Source: G963666945 sp963666945
GTDB taxonomy: Bacteria; Bacteroidota; Bacteroidia; Bacteroidales; Marinifilaceae
Reading direction: 5' to 3'
Length of the DNA stretch: 64,000 nt
NCBI GenBank assembly: GCA_963666945.2
Contig: CAXXRT010000016.1
Coordinates: 1 to 64,000, forward strand
The position numbers and the translations under genes were made by a program. Below, piece by piece: positions 36,898-46,284 of the stretch. The notes beneath the pieces are model-generated. The model saw only the letters and a list, made by a program, of their open reading frames with translations. It was not told where the DNA came from and searched no databases. Position 1 is the stretch's first letter. Every line of letters starts with the position of its first letter.

Positions 36898-37551
36898 ATG
36901 ATAGAGGCTAAACAAATAAAAAAATGGTTTGGAGACCTTAATGTACTTAAAGGTATTGACCTACATATAAAAGAAAAGGAGATTGTATCTATTGTTGGAG
37001 CCAGCGGTGCAGGAAAAACTACTCTTTTACAGATTATAGGAACTCTTGATTCGGCTAATGAAGGGGATCTTTATATAAACAATACGGCTATTGCAAAGTT
37101 ATCAGATAAAAAGCTTTCGGAATTCAGAAATAAGAACATTGGTTTTGTTTTCCAGTTTCATCACCTTTTACCTGAATTTACTGCTCTTGAAAATATTTGT
37201 ATTCCAGCATGGATTGCAGGTCAAAGTAAGAAAGCAGCCGAAAAGAAAGCAATGGATTTGCTTGAGATGTTAAATCTTAAAGAACGGTCAAATCATAAGC
37301 CTTCAGAGATGTCGGGTGGTGAGCAACAAAGAGTAGCAGTTGCAAGAGCTTTAATAAATAATCCTAAGGTAATACTTGCTGATGAACCTTCCGGGAACCT
37401 TGACTCTCACAACAGGAAAGAGCTGCATGAAATGTTTTTCAATATCAGGGATAAATTTGGTACTACTTTTGTAATAGTTACTCACGATAATGAGCTGGCG
37501 GAAATGTCGGATAGAAAAATCACTATAAGTGACGGACTTATAATTAATTAG
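36898..37551 (+). CDS. lolD: ABC transporter ATP-binding protein, LolD-like
   Basis: A 217-residue ATPase of the LolD/MacB/FtsE type: Walker A GASGAGKTT, Q-loop FVFQFHHLLPEFTALENI, signature MSGGEQQRVAVARAL, Walker B VILADEPSGNLD and switch VTHD. FHHLLPEFTALENI closely resembles LolD, which with LolC/E extracts lipoproteins from the inner membrane; no permease gene is adjacent, as is usual in Bacteroidota. The start ATG follows AAAGGA at good spacing. Six bases separate it from the next gene, so it heads an operon with the two following genes. Confidence 0.88.
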   Translation: MIEAKQIKKWFGDLNVLKGIDLHIKEKEIVSIVGASGAGKTTLLQIIGTLDSANEGDLYINNTAIAKLSDKKLSEFRNKNIGFVFQFHHLLPEFTALENICIPAWIAGQSKKAAEKKAMDLLEMLNLKERSNHKPSEMSGGEQQRVAVARALINNPKVILADEPSGNLDSHNRKELHEMFFNIRDKFGTTFVIVTHDNELAEMSDRKITISDGLIIN

Positions 37552-37556
37552 GGAAT

Positions 37557-38330
37557 ATGTGTCTGAGCGATGATGATATTAGAGATTTTCTTGACGAAAA
37601 GTATCTGAAATTTAATACTGAGGAGTTTATTAAAACCGACCCTATTCAAATTCCCAAACAGTTTTCTGAAAAAGAAAACATAGAGATATCGGGATTTATG
37701 GCGGCAACAATAGCGTGGGGACAAAGAAAAACAATAATAAATAATTCCCTGAAACTTATTAAGTTGATGGATAATAACCCTGTTGACTTTCTTCTTAATG
37801 CCGTCAATAATGATTTCAGGCATTTCAACGACTTTAAACACAGAACCTTTAATGGTGAAGATTGCATCTTCTTTCTTCGTTCTCTGCAAAATATATACAA
37901 ATACCATGGTGGTCTTGAAAATGTTGTTACAAGTGCATATAAAAAACATGGTAATATTAAAGATACTCTTATAGATTTCAGAAAGGTTTTTTTCTCTATT
38001 GATTTTCCGGAAAGAAGTAACAGGCATTTCTCTAATGTAGAGAAAAATTCTGCTGCCAAGAGATTGAATATGTTTCTGCGATGGATGGTAAGAAAGGACA
38101 ACAGAGGCGTTGACTTCGGTATATGGAAAGAGATTAACTCTGCCGATTTATATATTCCTCTTGATGTGCATTCGGGAAATGTAAGTCGTAAACTGGGAAT
38201 ATTAAAAAGAAAACAAAACGACTGGAAGGCAGTAGAGGAACTAACCCTAAAACTTAGGGAATTTGATAGAAATGATCCGATAAAATATGATTTTGCTCTT
38301 TTTGGATTGGGGGCATTTGAGAAATTTTAG
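37557..38330 (+). CDS. TIGR02757 (DUF2400) family protein
   Basis: A 257-residue cytoplasmic protein with the family pattern SGFMAATIAWGQRKTIINN near residue 50 and the C-terminal IPLDVHSGNVSRKLGILKRK and YDFALFGLGAFE. The fold is thought to resemble helix-hairpin-helix DNA glycosylase-like proteins, but no biochemical role is established. It is translated from the LolD-like operon and overlaps or abuts the next gene (stop codon TAG at 38328-38330). The conserved pairing with the tRNA methyltransferase may reflect only shared transcription. Confidence 0.88.
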   Translation: MCLSDDDIRDFLDEKYLKFNTEEFIKTDPIQIPKQFSEKENIEISGFMAATIAWGQRKTIINNSLKLIKLMDNNPVDFLLNAVNNDFRHFNDFKHRTFNGEDCIFFLRSLQNIYKYHGGLENVVTSAYKKHGNIKDTLIDFRKVFFSIDFPERSNRHFSNVEKNSAAKRLNMFLRWMVRKDNRGVDFGIWKEINSADLYIPLDVHSGNVSRKLGILKRKQNDWKAVEELTLKLREFDRNDPIKYDFALFGLGAFEKF

Positions 38331-38335
38331 TGTCT

Positions 38336-39046
38336 ATGGCAAATAACTTTTTTGAATTTAAGCAGTTCACAATATACCAGGACGGATCAGCAATGAAAGT
38401 GGGCACAGATGGTGTTCTCTTGGGTGCATGGGCTGATATAAATAATAAAACATACATACTGGATATTGGAACAGGAACAGGCCTAATTGCTATAATGGCC
38501 GCTCAAAGAAACAGCAAAGCTATTATTGATGCCTTGGAAATAGATCCGAAGGCAAGTGAACAGGCTTTAGAAAATGTAAAAAGAACAGAGTGGAACGATA
38601 GAATTAATGTGATTAATTTATCCCTTCAGGACTTTATTGTAGATAAAAAATACGATTTAATCATATCTAATCCCCCTTTCTTTAATAATTCTACCAAGGC
38701 TGCAGGAAAACAAAGAACCGATGCAAGGCATACGTATAGTCTTCCTCACAAGGATATAATACTGTTTGCCAAAAATCATCTTTCAGAGAATGGAATACTA
38801 TCTCTTATTTTACCTGTTAATGAAGGAGAAGATTTAATAAAGCAAGGAGTACAAAATCAGTTATACTGCTCAAAAAAGATCTTTGTGATCCCTAAACCAG
38901 GAAGTCAACCCAAAAGACTATTACTGGAGTTTTCCCTACTAAACCGCAATACAATTATTGACTACTTTACAAGTGAAACTGAAAAACGTCATATTTATAC
39001 TGAGGAATATAAAAAATTAACAAAAGATTTTTATCTTGCATTCTAA
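38336..39046 (+). CDS. tRNA1(Val) adenine-37 N6-methyltransferase-like (TrmN6/YfiC)
   Basis: This class I SAM-dependent methyltransferase has the amino-methyltransferase motif NPPFF, the SAM loop LDIGTGTGLIAIMAA and the N-terminal FTIYQDGSAMKVGTDGVLLG that marks the TrmN6 (YfiC) family. The family methylates N6 of A37 in tRNA1(Val). The start can be GTG at 38330, overlapping the stop of the preceding gene, or ATG at 38336; I prefer the ATG because MANNFFEFKQF matches family starts. It is the last gene of the LolD-like operon. Confidence 0.9.
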   Translation: MANNFFEFKQFTIYQDGSAMKVGTDGVLLGAWADINNKTYILDIGTGTGLIAIMAAQRNSKAIIDALEIDPKASEQALENVKRTEWNDRINVINLSLQDFIVDKKYDLIISNPPFFNNSTKAAGKQRTDARHTYSLPHKDIILFAKNHLSENGILSLILPVNEGEDLIKQGVQNQLYCSKKIFVIPKPGSQPKRLLLEFSLLNRNTIIDYFTSETEKRHIYTEEYKKLTKDFYLAF

Positions 39047-39197
39047 ATAGCTTTTTTCTGTAATTTTTTATCACATAAGTAAATTGTAACGTAAAAAGAT
39101 ATAAAAACTGTCTTGATTTAAAAATTATATCTGAGTATTTATGACCGAGATAACAATTAAAGAAGTTTATTTAAGGTAATTCAAATAATCCACACAA

Positions 39198-40169
39198 ATG
39201 AAAACTGAAGTAGCATTAGGAATAGATATAGGCGGGACAAATACGGTTATTGGTTTTATCGACAGGGAAGGATATATTCTTGCTGAAGGACACATTTCTA
39301 CTCAAAAACATACTGATTTTAATTTGTATCTTAAAGAATTACATACAGAAATAGAAAACACCTACGATAAAATAAGAAATGAGGCTACCCTTATTGGTAT
39401 CGGTGCAGGGGCTCCTAACGGCAACTTTTTTGATGGGACTATCGGCTTTACCCCAAACCTGCCATGGGAAGGCAATATCCATTTTTGTGATTTACTGAAA
39501 GAATGCTATGACTTACCTGTTTTCCTTAACAACGACGCTAATGCTGCGGCTATTGGAGAAATGATATATGGCAGTGCCAAGGGAATGAAAAACTTTATTG
39601 TTATAACTCTTGGTACGGGACTGGGAAGTGGTATTGTAGCAAACGGAGAAGTATTATACGGGGCCCACGGTATTGCCGGTGAAGTGGGTCATATAATAGT
39701 TCGACCAGGAGGAAGGGAATGCGGATGCGGTAGAAAAGGTTGTCTTGAGACCTATGTCTCGGCCACGGGGGTTAAACGTACCGTATATAAAATGCTTGCA
39801 AAATACAATATGGACAGCAGACTAAGGGATATTCCTTTTAATGAGCTCAATGCCGAGATGGTGCATCAGGCAGCTATAGAAGGAGATAAAATAGGTATAG
39901 AGACTTTTAAATATACTGGAAATATACTAGGCGAATCACTTGCCAATGTAGTTGCAGTAACTAATCCGGAAGCTATATTCCTATTTGGAGGACTGGCTAA
40001 AGCAGGGGATTTCATTATAGAACCTACCCGCCAGGCCTTCGAAAGCAATTTACTTAAGATATATAAAAACAAGGTAAAGCTCCTTCCTTCCGCCCTAATA
40101 GCAAATGCAGCCATTCTTGGTGCAAGTGCTATGGTCTGGGAAAATAAGGAAAAAAATATATCTATTTAA
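39198..40169 (+). CDS. ROK-family sugar kinase (glucokinase-like)
   Basis: A 323-residue kinase with the ROK signatures: the N-terminal phosphate loop GIDIGGTNTVIGFID, the mid-protein LNNDANAAAIGEMIYGSAKG, GTGLGSGIVANGEVLYG, and the zinc-binding CGCGRKGCLETYVSATG. It phosphorylates glucose or a related hexose or N-acetylhexosamine with ATP; DxGGT and the zinc cluster favour glucokinase-type enzymes. Its last eight bases overlap the end of the convergent ACT-domain gene. Confidence 0.92.
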   Translation: MKTEVALGIDIGGTNTVIGFIDREGYILAEGHISTQKHTDFNLYLKELHTEIENTYDKIRNEATLIGIGAGAPNGNFFDGTIGFTPNLPWEGNIHFCDLLKECYDLPVFLNNDANAAAIGEMIYGSAKGMKNFIVITLGTGLGSGIVANGEVLYGAHGIAGEVGHIIVRPGGRECGCGRKGCLETYVSATGVKRTVYKMLAKYNMDSRLRDIPFNELNAEMVHQAAIEGDKIGIETFKYTGNILGESLANVVAVTNPEAIFLFGGLAKAGDFIIEPTRQAFESNLLKIYKNKVKLLPSALIANAAILGASAMVWENKEKNISI

Positions 40170-40815
40170 ATCTTTTTATAACAAGAAATGCTTTATCTAT
40201 ATCTTCATCATTGACAAGGAATGTAAATTCATGAGACGTGGAGATAACCTCCACAATATTTATCCCTTCCCATGCAAGTTCTTTTAATATAAAATAATAT
40301 AGTCCCGGCTGCATTGTATTACCCTGAGGTAACTTAAAGGTTATAGACGATAACTTATCTTGCTTCATCAGAAGTTTTTCATTTTCGAAAACCTCCTCGA
40401 TGTCAGAAATCAGTACAGAACTCATAACAAGATTTGTCTCAAATACTCCCTGAACAACCGTATAGAATATCTCATTATTGTTACCTATACGATTCATTAA
40501 TTCCATTTGACGTAATTTTAAAGAATCGCTATTCTTATAACTATAATCAGATAAATCGGACCTGACAATTATATCACCAATGCCTGATAACATTTTACCA
40601 AGCTTACTTGCCTGTATTATCTGTAAATTGGGAACCAATCTTTTTAAGGCCATGACAACAGCACCTGTCTGAACTTCTTTGTGCAATTCCCTTTCTATAT
40701 CCGGTTGTATTTGTCTTGCCAGTGATGATATATTTACCAAACCATCTATCATAGATTCTACCAAAAAAGGTTTTTGCTTTATTATGGATTCTACTATTTG
40801 TGCTATTGTTCTCAT
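40162..40815 (-). CDS. ACT-domain protein (aspartate-kinase-regulatory-like)
   Basis: A 217-residue protein: the N-terminal half (about 1-80) is a helical region, MRTIAQIVESIIKQKPFLVE...LARQIQPDIER, resembling a winged-helix fold. The C-terminal half has two ACT-like beta-alpha-beta repeats (SSITFKLPQGNTMQPGLYYFIL and IVEVISTSHEFTFLVNDEDI). ACT domains bind amino acids; in databases such Bacteroidota proteins carry aspartate-kinase labels, but no kinase domain is present here. Probably an amino-acid-responsive regulator. It overlaps the ROK gene tail-to-tail. Confidence 0.7.
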   Translation of the reverse strand: MRTIAQIVESIIKQKPFLVESMIDGLVNISSLARQIQPDIERELHKEVQTGAVVMALKRLVPNLQIIQASKLGKMLSGIGDIIVRSDLSDYSYKNSDSLKLRQMELMNRIGNNNEIFYTVVQGVFETNLVMSSVLISDIEEVFENEKLLMKQDKLSSITFKLPQGNTMQPGLYYFILKELAWEGINIVEVISTSHEFTFLVNDEDIDKAFLVIKRFK

Positions 40816-40971
40816 TATATCTAAAATTATTATTTCTTTGTTAAAATTATAACATTTTAACTAAAATACGTGCTTTTTCTTTGTTTTTTTTTCCAACTTA
40901 AAACTATGCTATATATTAGCGGCAGATTTAAGAATGTCAATAGTTCAAACGCAACATTTAGTCAAAATGTG

Positions 40972-41002
40972 AATCCCCTTTCCTTGGGGATTTTTTCTTT
41001 TT
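40972..41002 (+). terminator. Orphan plus-strand terminator
   Basis: AATCCCC (40972-40978) pairs with GGGGATT (40986-40992), followed by TTTTTTCTTTTT. On the plus strand it is a textbook terminator, but the nearest plus-strand gene ends 800 bp earlier. On the minus strand it sits directly after the stop of the deacylase-like gene, with only a weak T-tract. It may end a small RNA or an antisense read-through transcript. Confidence 0.7.
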
Positions 41003-41504
41003 AATACAAATCGATAAATTCAAAGGAATTGCCAACATTTTCAATATAGTTAATAAAATCGGCCTTACTAATAGTTAAAGAAGCCGTATTTTCATTAGGA
41101 TGGAAACTAATTCTGTCGGCATCCAAAAGATTCTTATCGAAGAATACGTGTACATGATTATTCTTATCGTTTATCAGGCCGAAAGGACTTACAGAACCCG
41201 GTTTCAGGCCCAGATATTTTTCCATTCTTTTTTCAGAAGCAAAACTCAGTTTGCCCTGCTTTAATCGTTGTTCCAGATCTTTAATTGCAAGATTCTGATC
41301 ACAATTAAAAACAACTAAATAATGCCTGTTACCTTTATGATTCCTAAAGAACAAATTCTTACAGTGAACTGCATCCACATCTTTCCAGTATTCTTTTGCT
41401 ATTTCTATTGTTGGAGCTGCCGGGTGTTCCAGATATTCGTATTGTATTCCAAGACTTTCTAAATAATCGTAAACAACTTTCTGTCCGTTCATTTTAATTA
41501 CCAC
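41001..41504 (-). CDS. Prolyl-tRNA deacylase-like (YbaK/ProX family)
   Basis: A 167-residue YbaK-type editing domain. The conserved lysine region CKNLFFRNHKGNRHYLVVF and GSVSPFGLINDKNNHVHVFF match the bacterial PrdX/ProXp-ala branch, which hydrolyses mischarged Ala-tRNA(Pro) in trans. The first ATG gives MVIKMNGQ; the second ATG (41492) is equally likely and begins the conserved part. It lies 17 bp downstream of the radical SAM gene on the same strand, so they are probably cotranscribed. Confidence 0.88.
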   Translation of the reverse strand: MVIKMNGQKVVYDYLESLGIQYEYLEHPAAPTIEIAKEYWKDVDAVHCKNLFFRNHKGNRHYLVVFNCDQNLAIKDLEQRLKQGKLSFASEKRMEKYLGLKPGSVSPFGLINDKNNHVHVFFDKNLLDADRISFHPNENTASLTISKADFINYIENVGNSFEFIDLY

Positions 41505-41521
41505 TTTTTGCTTATTATTAT

Positions 41522-42463
41522 TTATTCAGTATAAAATTTTCCTTGCCAACTATCTCTTTCCTTTAGTATTTTCTCTACTTTGGCAATAAATTCAAAATTC
41601 TTTACACCACCCCATTTAGGTGCTATTATCCATTCTCGGGGAGCCTGATTTATGAATCTTTCAAGATATACATCAGGATTTATTCTTTCAATGACATCTA
41701 CCAAAAAATCGAGATATTCATCAAGACCAAACATGGTAAATAATTCAGGATCATCTTTATACTGTTTCTCCATTACAGTATTTTTCAATACCTGCAACTG
41801 ATGTAGTTTTAATGTCTCAATTGGCAACCTTGATACTTTCACGGCATTCTCGACCATGGTATCGTAATCGTCGTAATGAAGTCCCATTACAAGATGTGCC
41901 CCTATGTGAATTCCCCTGCCTGCCGTTTTTAATATGGCATCTTCCGCCTCCTTGTAATTATGACCACGATTCATATACTCCAGTGCCTTATCGTTGCAGG
42001 ATTCTATGCCATATTCTATAACAATATAATAATCTTTTGCCAGAGATTCCAGATAATCAAGTATTTCATCGTTAACACAATCAGGACGGGTAGCTACAAC
42101 CAGACCAATAACCTTTGGATGGGCCAAAGCCTCGGTATAAAGCTTCTTCAATATATCCAAGGGGGCATAGGTATTTGAATATGCCTGAAAATAAGCCAGA
42201 TATCTCTGTGTCTTATATTTCTTATCAAAGAATGCTATGCCCTGCTCTATCTGTCTTGTTACTGATTTATCAGGAGTACAATAAGAAGGGTTAAAACTCT
42301 CATTAATACAATAAGTGCACCCTCCTGTTCCTTTCTTTCCATCACGGTTAGGACATGTAAATCCTGCATCTATGGAAACTTTCTGCACCCTTTCTGAAAA
42401 TATCTTTCTGAAATAGGAAGGGAAATCATTATACCTCTTATCATGGCCCCACTTGTATGTCAT
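41522..42463 (-). CDS. Radical SAM protein, TIGR01212 family
   Basis: A 313-residue radical SAM enzyme. The cluster-binding cysteines appear in FTCPNRDGKKGTGGCTYC, a spacing (C-x11-C-x2-C) typical of TIGR01212 proteins (YhcC-like), and the body shows VVATRPDCVNDEILDYLE and IEYGIESCNDKALEYMNRGH. The family is related to Elp3 and the MiaB-like enzymes; E. coli YhcC has no firmly assigned reaction. Upstream partner of the deacylase-like gene. Confidence 0.92.
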   Translation of the reverse strand: MTYKWGHDKRYNDFPSYFRKIFSERVQKVSIDAGFTCPNRDGKKGTGGCTYCINESFNPSYCTPDKSVTRQIEQGIAFFDKKYKTQRYLAYFQAYSNTYAPLDILKKLYTEALAHPKVIGLVVATRPDCVNDEILDYLESLAKDYYIVIEYGIESCNDKALEYMNRGHNYKEAEDAILKTAGRGIHIGAHLVMGLHYDDYDTMVENAVKVSRLPIETLKLHQLQVLKNTVMEKQYKDDPELFTMFGLDEYLDFLVDVIERINPDVYLERFINQAPREWIIAPKWGGVKNFEFIAKVEKILKERDSWQGKFYTE

Positions 42464-42890
42464 CTCTGATAGTTTTAATATTGGCCTGCAAAATTAATGA
42501 ATTGTATAATTGTGGGCAACTAAAATGCAATTAACTGCAAGTTTTTTAAGAAGATAAAAATTAAATATGCTTATATCTTAAAATACTTGCTGACACAAAA
42601 TTCTACTAATGTATATTGGTTTTATCCGCTGACCATCTTTTTATAAGGCTTAAGCATTACTCATTTAATACAAAAGTCAGAGCTTTATTTATGCAGCCTT
42701 TAGAAAAATTACCTTAAGAATTATTATCTTTTTATTTTGAAACATTAAACTCCTTCCTTTAGTCTTACTTTGCAAGTTTAACAGTCGTCATAAATAGCAT
42801 ATTTCTTTAGAAATAAAAAGATAACAATATAGTAATTCTTCGTCAGAAAACAAATAAAGCCCTGACTTTCAGTAATTTTCAGTCTCACCT
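42464..42890. other. 427-bp intergenic region without a recognisable gene
   Basis: AT-rich sequence between two minus-strand genes. I see no coding frame with protein-like composition and no strong hairpin. It must include the promoter of the radical SAM gene and the 3' end of the fusion flavoprotein mRNA. Confidence 0.6.
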
Positions 42891-45800
42891 CTATTTAAAA
42901 GCATCTTCTGAAAGTCCTGTACCATTAAGTTTTAACCTGTCGAAATAATCAGGAGTATATTTACCCATAAGTTTATCGACATAAAGCTTGGCTAAATATT
43001 GACTAAGCATAAAGCCATGACCCCTTAGCCCTATAAACAATCCCTTATCTGGATCTACTATATAGCGGGGCTCAGTATAATATCCCGACCATGCAGCCTG
43101 AAAACCTACTGCCGAAAGTTCGGGTATCCAGTCAACAAATATCTCTGAGACTACCTCAAGAAACTCTTTTGAATTAATCTTAAGATTCTTGCTCGTCTCT
43201 TTTGCATCGATAGCAGGAGAAGCACAACCTATTATCTGACCGGTTTCTGCCAACTGCTGACCATATACTGCCGAGAATCCTTTATACTTTCGCCTGTCTA
43301 TAAGCATATCCAGATTATGTCCGTTTTTCCCCAACATTGGAAGTCTTCGTGTAATAAAGGCCTGGTGTTTAACGGGGAACAGTCCTGTTTCGTATCCTAA
43401 CTTACGTGCAAATTCCTCCGCTCCTGCGCCCAGGGAATTAATAAATATTTCAGTATGAAACTCCACATATTCATGATCATGCGTATAAACCAGAACAATA
43501 TATTTATCTCCCGATTTATTTATATCAATAACACGACAATCTTCATAAACTTCTCCTCCCTTTTGTTTCCCAATATTTCTCAATAGATCAATCACCTTTC
43601 CGGGGGTTGCCTGCCAACAATCGTTGGTAATAAGTGCTGATTGATATGTATTAAGATTTTTATTAAAGCGTGGAGATATTTCTTTTGTAAAATCTTTAGG
43701 ATCCACCATATATGCATCAGACCATGCCCTTGAAGCATCAAGAGCTCTGTATGTGGCATCATCGTGAGCAAAACTTACATATCTTATAGGCTTATAATCA
43801 ATATTACTTAATGATTGAAGTTCTTTAAACATTACATGATTATGCTTTGCAATATCCGACAGTTCAGGCACACTGAATGCTGGTCTCCCTCCTGCAATAT
43901 TTCTCCATGAACTTCCCCTTTCTGCATTAACCAGAACAGGTTTCATTCCTGCATCTGCCATATATCTGAAAAGTGATGATCCTCCTATCCCTCCTCCTGC
44001 TATCAATGCCAGTGTTTCTATTACTTTTGTGGCCTTTATAGCGGGATTAAGTCTGTATTCCTCCCTTGCATTACGGGGATAAAGTTCTCCCAGGCCAATT
44101 TGGTTGGAAAGAGGTGCACGAGGAGTGGAATCCCCTGTAATTTCTATTCCATAGCTCTTTAATGTTTGCTTTAATCTGGGTATACATCTTTTACCACGAC
44201 AGGCTCCCATTCCCAGTCTTGTAGTATGCTTTAACTCATCTATAGAAATAAATTTCCTGCTGCCCACAATACTCAAAACATCTTCTAACTCGACGTCCTC
44301 ACAGTGACATACATATGTTTTTGTTTCAACTTCTTCTTTTAGCTGTTTAAAAACTACAGGTTCAGGATAATTTTCCTTAACAATAAAACCCCTAATATTT
44401 ATTAATTCTTCACCATGTAAACTAGTTGACTTAACCCTGGCAATATTAGTCTTGTTTTCTTTCTTTAATATCTTTTCTATAATACCTTCTCCAAGTTTTT
44501 CTCCCTGATTATTTACAAGGAAAACCTCTTCTCCCTCCTCTGCTTTATATTCTATTGGAAGAAATAGCCAATCTTTTTTAAGATTATATCCAAATATTGC
44601 AAGTCCCGGACATTGATAAACGCAATCCATACAGCCTATACATTTATTAAAGTCAATTTTGGGCACCGAACTGGTCGACTCTTTAGTGATTGCTCCGTGA
44701 GGACATGCAAATGAGCATGGATTACACGCAAAACCATAAAGACAGTCTATCTGTACGAATCCTTTTTCATGCATTCTTTCTTTTGAAGGAAGAAAAGGCT
44801 TTTCTATTATTTTTAAAGGATGCTGTTGTGAATCTATATATTCCTTGGATAATTCAAGATACCTGTCGTAATTATACCTTATTCCCAAATTTTCAAGTAT
44901 CTCGAAAACCACCTGTTTACCCCTAAGAACAGCACTTGTGCCCTCTCCTATTCTTATTGAATCACCTGCACCATAGCAATTGCGCCCAAACACTTCGTTA
45001 CCTTTTATCAGTAACTGATCGTCAGGAACAAGACCTGTACATATATTAATGGCATCAATATCAGTTATTACTTTTTCTGTTCCAGGCACCGGTTTAAAGT
45101 TTTCGCATTCAGCAACTACAGCTCCTATTATTCCATCTTTGTTTTTATTTGGAATGGCCTTCAAGAGAATGTGTGATGTCATGACCGGGATACCCAGTCT
45201 TCGCACCCTGTTTGCCTGAACTGGAAAACCTCCCTCATTAGGCATAGCTTCAATTATTGCTTTTACCCTTGCTCCTGCCTGCATAAGCTGATAAGAAGTC
45301 AAATATCCAATATTGCCTGCTCCCACAGTCAAAATATTCTTACCAAGAAGGGTGAGTTCGGTGTTCATCATCTTCTGGACCACTGCGGCTGTATAAACGC
45401 CAGGTAAATCATCATTCTCAAAAGTTGGCATAAAAGGAACTGCACCTGTTGCCACAACCAAATGGTCGGAAATAATATAATAAATCTCCGATGTTTTTAT
45501 ATTCTTTACTGCTAATCTTCTCCCTTCTAAGATATCCCATACGGTAGAGTTTAGAAATATTCCTGCATGATTATCTCCTGCAAGAGTTGATGCAATATCA
45601 AATCCCCTCATTCCTCCATATTTCTTCTCACTCTCAAAAAAGAAGAACTGGTGAGTCTGCATGTTGAACTGACCACCTATACGGTCGTTATTATCTATTA
45701 CAATATTATCTATATTGTATTTGTTTAGCTCTTCTCTGGCTGCAAGACCGGCAGGGCCGGCTCCAATAATTACAACAGTGGTCTTAAATACTTTATTGCC

Positions 45801-46124
45801 TCCATCTGTATGGTAATGTTTAACAGCTGGTTCATAATCTTTAGGGATTTCCTCAACCAACTTAACTCCGTCTACCTTGGTTATACAGATGCGTTTTACC
45901 TCTCCGTCTACCAGCATTTCGCATGCCCCGCATTTACCTATTCCGCATTCAAGACTTCTCTCTCTTCCTTCAAGACTATGACTATGCACTGGATAACCTG
46001 CCTGATGAAGAGCGGCCGCTATGGTAAATCCTTTTTCTCCTGTGATTTCCTTTCCTTTATAAGTAAATGTGATTTTTTCCCTGACTGGGACTTCCAGTAT
46101 TGGGTGTTCGTTAATTTTTGACAT
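42891..46124 (-). CDS. Fused multidomain flavo-iron-sulfur amine/amino-acid dehydrogenase (1077 aa)
   Basis: One chain combines what are normally several subunits. In order: a 2Fe-2S ferredoxin-like domain with Cys60, 65, 68 and 80 (ECGIGKCGACEM); an FAD/NAD(P) pyridine-nucleotide oxidoreductase (about 115-430; VVIIGAGPAGLAA and the second dinucleotide site GAGNIGYLTSYQL); two 4Fe-4S ferredoxin motifs (CNPCSFACP and CIGCMDCVYQCP); a BFD-like 2Fe-2S domain (CHCEDVELEDVL...GACRGKRC); and a second FAD domain of the D-amino-acid-oxidase/sarcosine-oxidase beta type (from about 715; ALIAGGGIGGSSLF). Together these correspond to heterotetrameric sarcosine oxidase alpha/beta parts and to dye-linked proline dehydrogenase or HcnABC complexes. 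The probable reaction is oxidation of a secondary amine or imino acid with electrons passed to ferredoxin or quinone. No T-domain (folate-binding) is present. Substrate unknown. Confidence 0.85.
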   Translation of the reverse strand: MSKINEHPILEVPVREKITFTYKGKEITGEKGFTIAAALHQAGYPVHSHSLEGRERSLECGIGKCGACEMLVDGEVKRICITKVDGVKLVEEIPKDYEPAVKHYHTDGGNKVFKTTVVIIGAGPAGLAAREELNKYNIDNIVIDNNDRIGGQFNMQTHQFFFFESEKKYGGMRGFDIASTLAGDNHAGIFLNSTVWDILEGRRLAVKNIKTSEIYYIISDHLVVATGAVPFMPTFENDDLPGVYTAAVVQKMMNTELTLLGKNILTVGAGNIGYLTSYQLMQAGARVKAIIEAMPNEGGFPVQANRVRRLGIPVMTSHILLKAIPNKNKDGIIGAVVAECENFKPVPGTEKVITDIDAINICTGLVPDDQLLIKGNEVFGRNCYGAGDSIRIGEGTSAVLRGKQVVFEILENLGIRYNYDRYLELSKEYIDSQQHPLKIIEKPFLPSKERMHEKGFVQIDCLYGFACNPCSFACPHGAITKESTSSVPKIDFNKCIGCMDCVYQCPGLAIFGYNLKKDWLFLPIEYKAEEGEEVFLVNNQGEKLGEGIIEKILKKENKTNIARVKSTSLHGEELINIRGFIVKENYPEPVVFKQLKEEVETKTYVCHCEDVELEDVLSIVGSRKFISIDELKHTTRLGMGACRGKRCIPRLKQTLKSYGIEITGDSTPRAPLSNQIGLGELYPRNAREEYRLNPAIKATKVIETLALIAGGGIGGSSLFRYMADAGMKPVLVNAERGSSWRNIAGGRPAFSVPELSDIAKHNHVMFKELQSLSNIDYKPIRYVSFAHDDATYRALDASRAWSDAYMVDPKDFTKEISPRFNKNLNTYQSALITNDCWQATPGKVIDLLRNIGKQKGGEVYEDCRVIDINKSGDKYIVLVYTHDHEYVEFHTEIFINSLGAGAEEFARKLGYETGLFPVKHQAFITRRLPMLGKNGHNLDMLIDRRKYKGFSAVYGQQLAETGQIIGCASPAIDAKETSKNLKINSKEFLEVVSEIFVDWIPELSAVGFQAAWSGYYTEPRYIVDPDKGLFIGLRGHGFMLSQYLAKLYVDKLMGKYTPDYFDRLKLNGTGLSEDAFK

Positions 46125-46186
46125 TATCAGATATTTTGGGTTAGTTAATACGTGGCTGTTCTTCTTAAAGAAATACTAAATTCCTT

Positions 46187-46209
46187 ACTACGTAAACATT
46201 CTACGTGGT
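46187..46209. promoter_or_regulatory. Possible operator upstream of the fusion flavoprotein
   Basis: ACTACGTA (46187-46194) and TACGTGGT (46202-46209) form a one-mismatch inverted repeat, and a further TACGTGG lies at 46149-46155. All are within 90 bp upstream of the start codon. A regulatory role is inference. Confidence 0.3.
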
Positions 46210-46284
46210 TTTGTTAAAGAACGGCTCTTGAAATTTAACAAATAATTTTCCAAAAAAATCTGATCAAAATCATGTTTCAGGCTA

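Noticed and set aside
37548..38101. Minus-strand frames of 150-160 codons inside the TIGR02757 gene
   Set aside because: Shadow frames; the plus-strand gene has clear family motifs and operon context.
39047..39197. Searched for a tRNA or riboswitch between the methyltransferase and ROK genes
   Set aside because: No cloverleaf or known aptamer pattern is visible; the gap is short AT-rich sequence.
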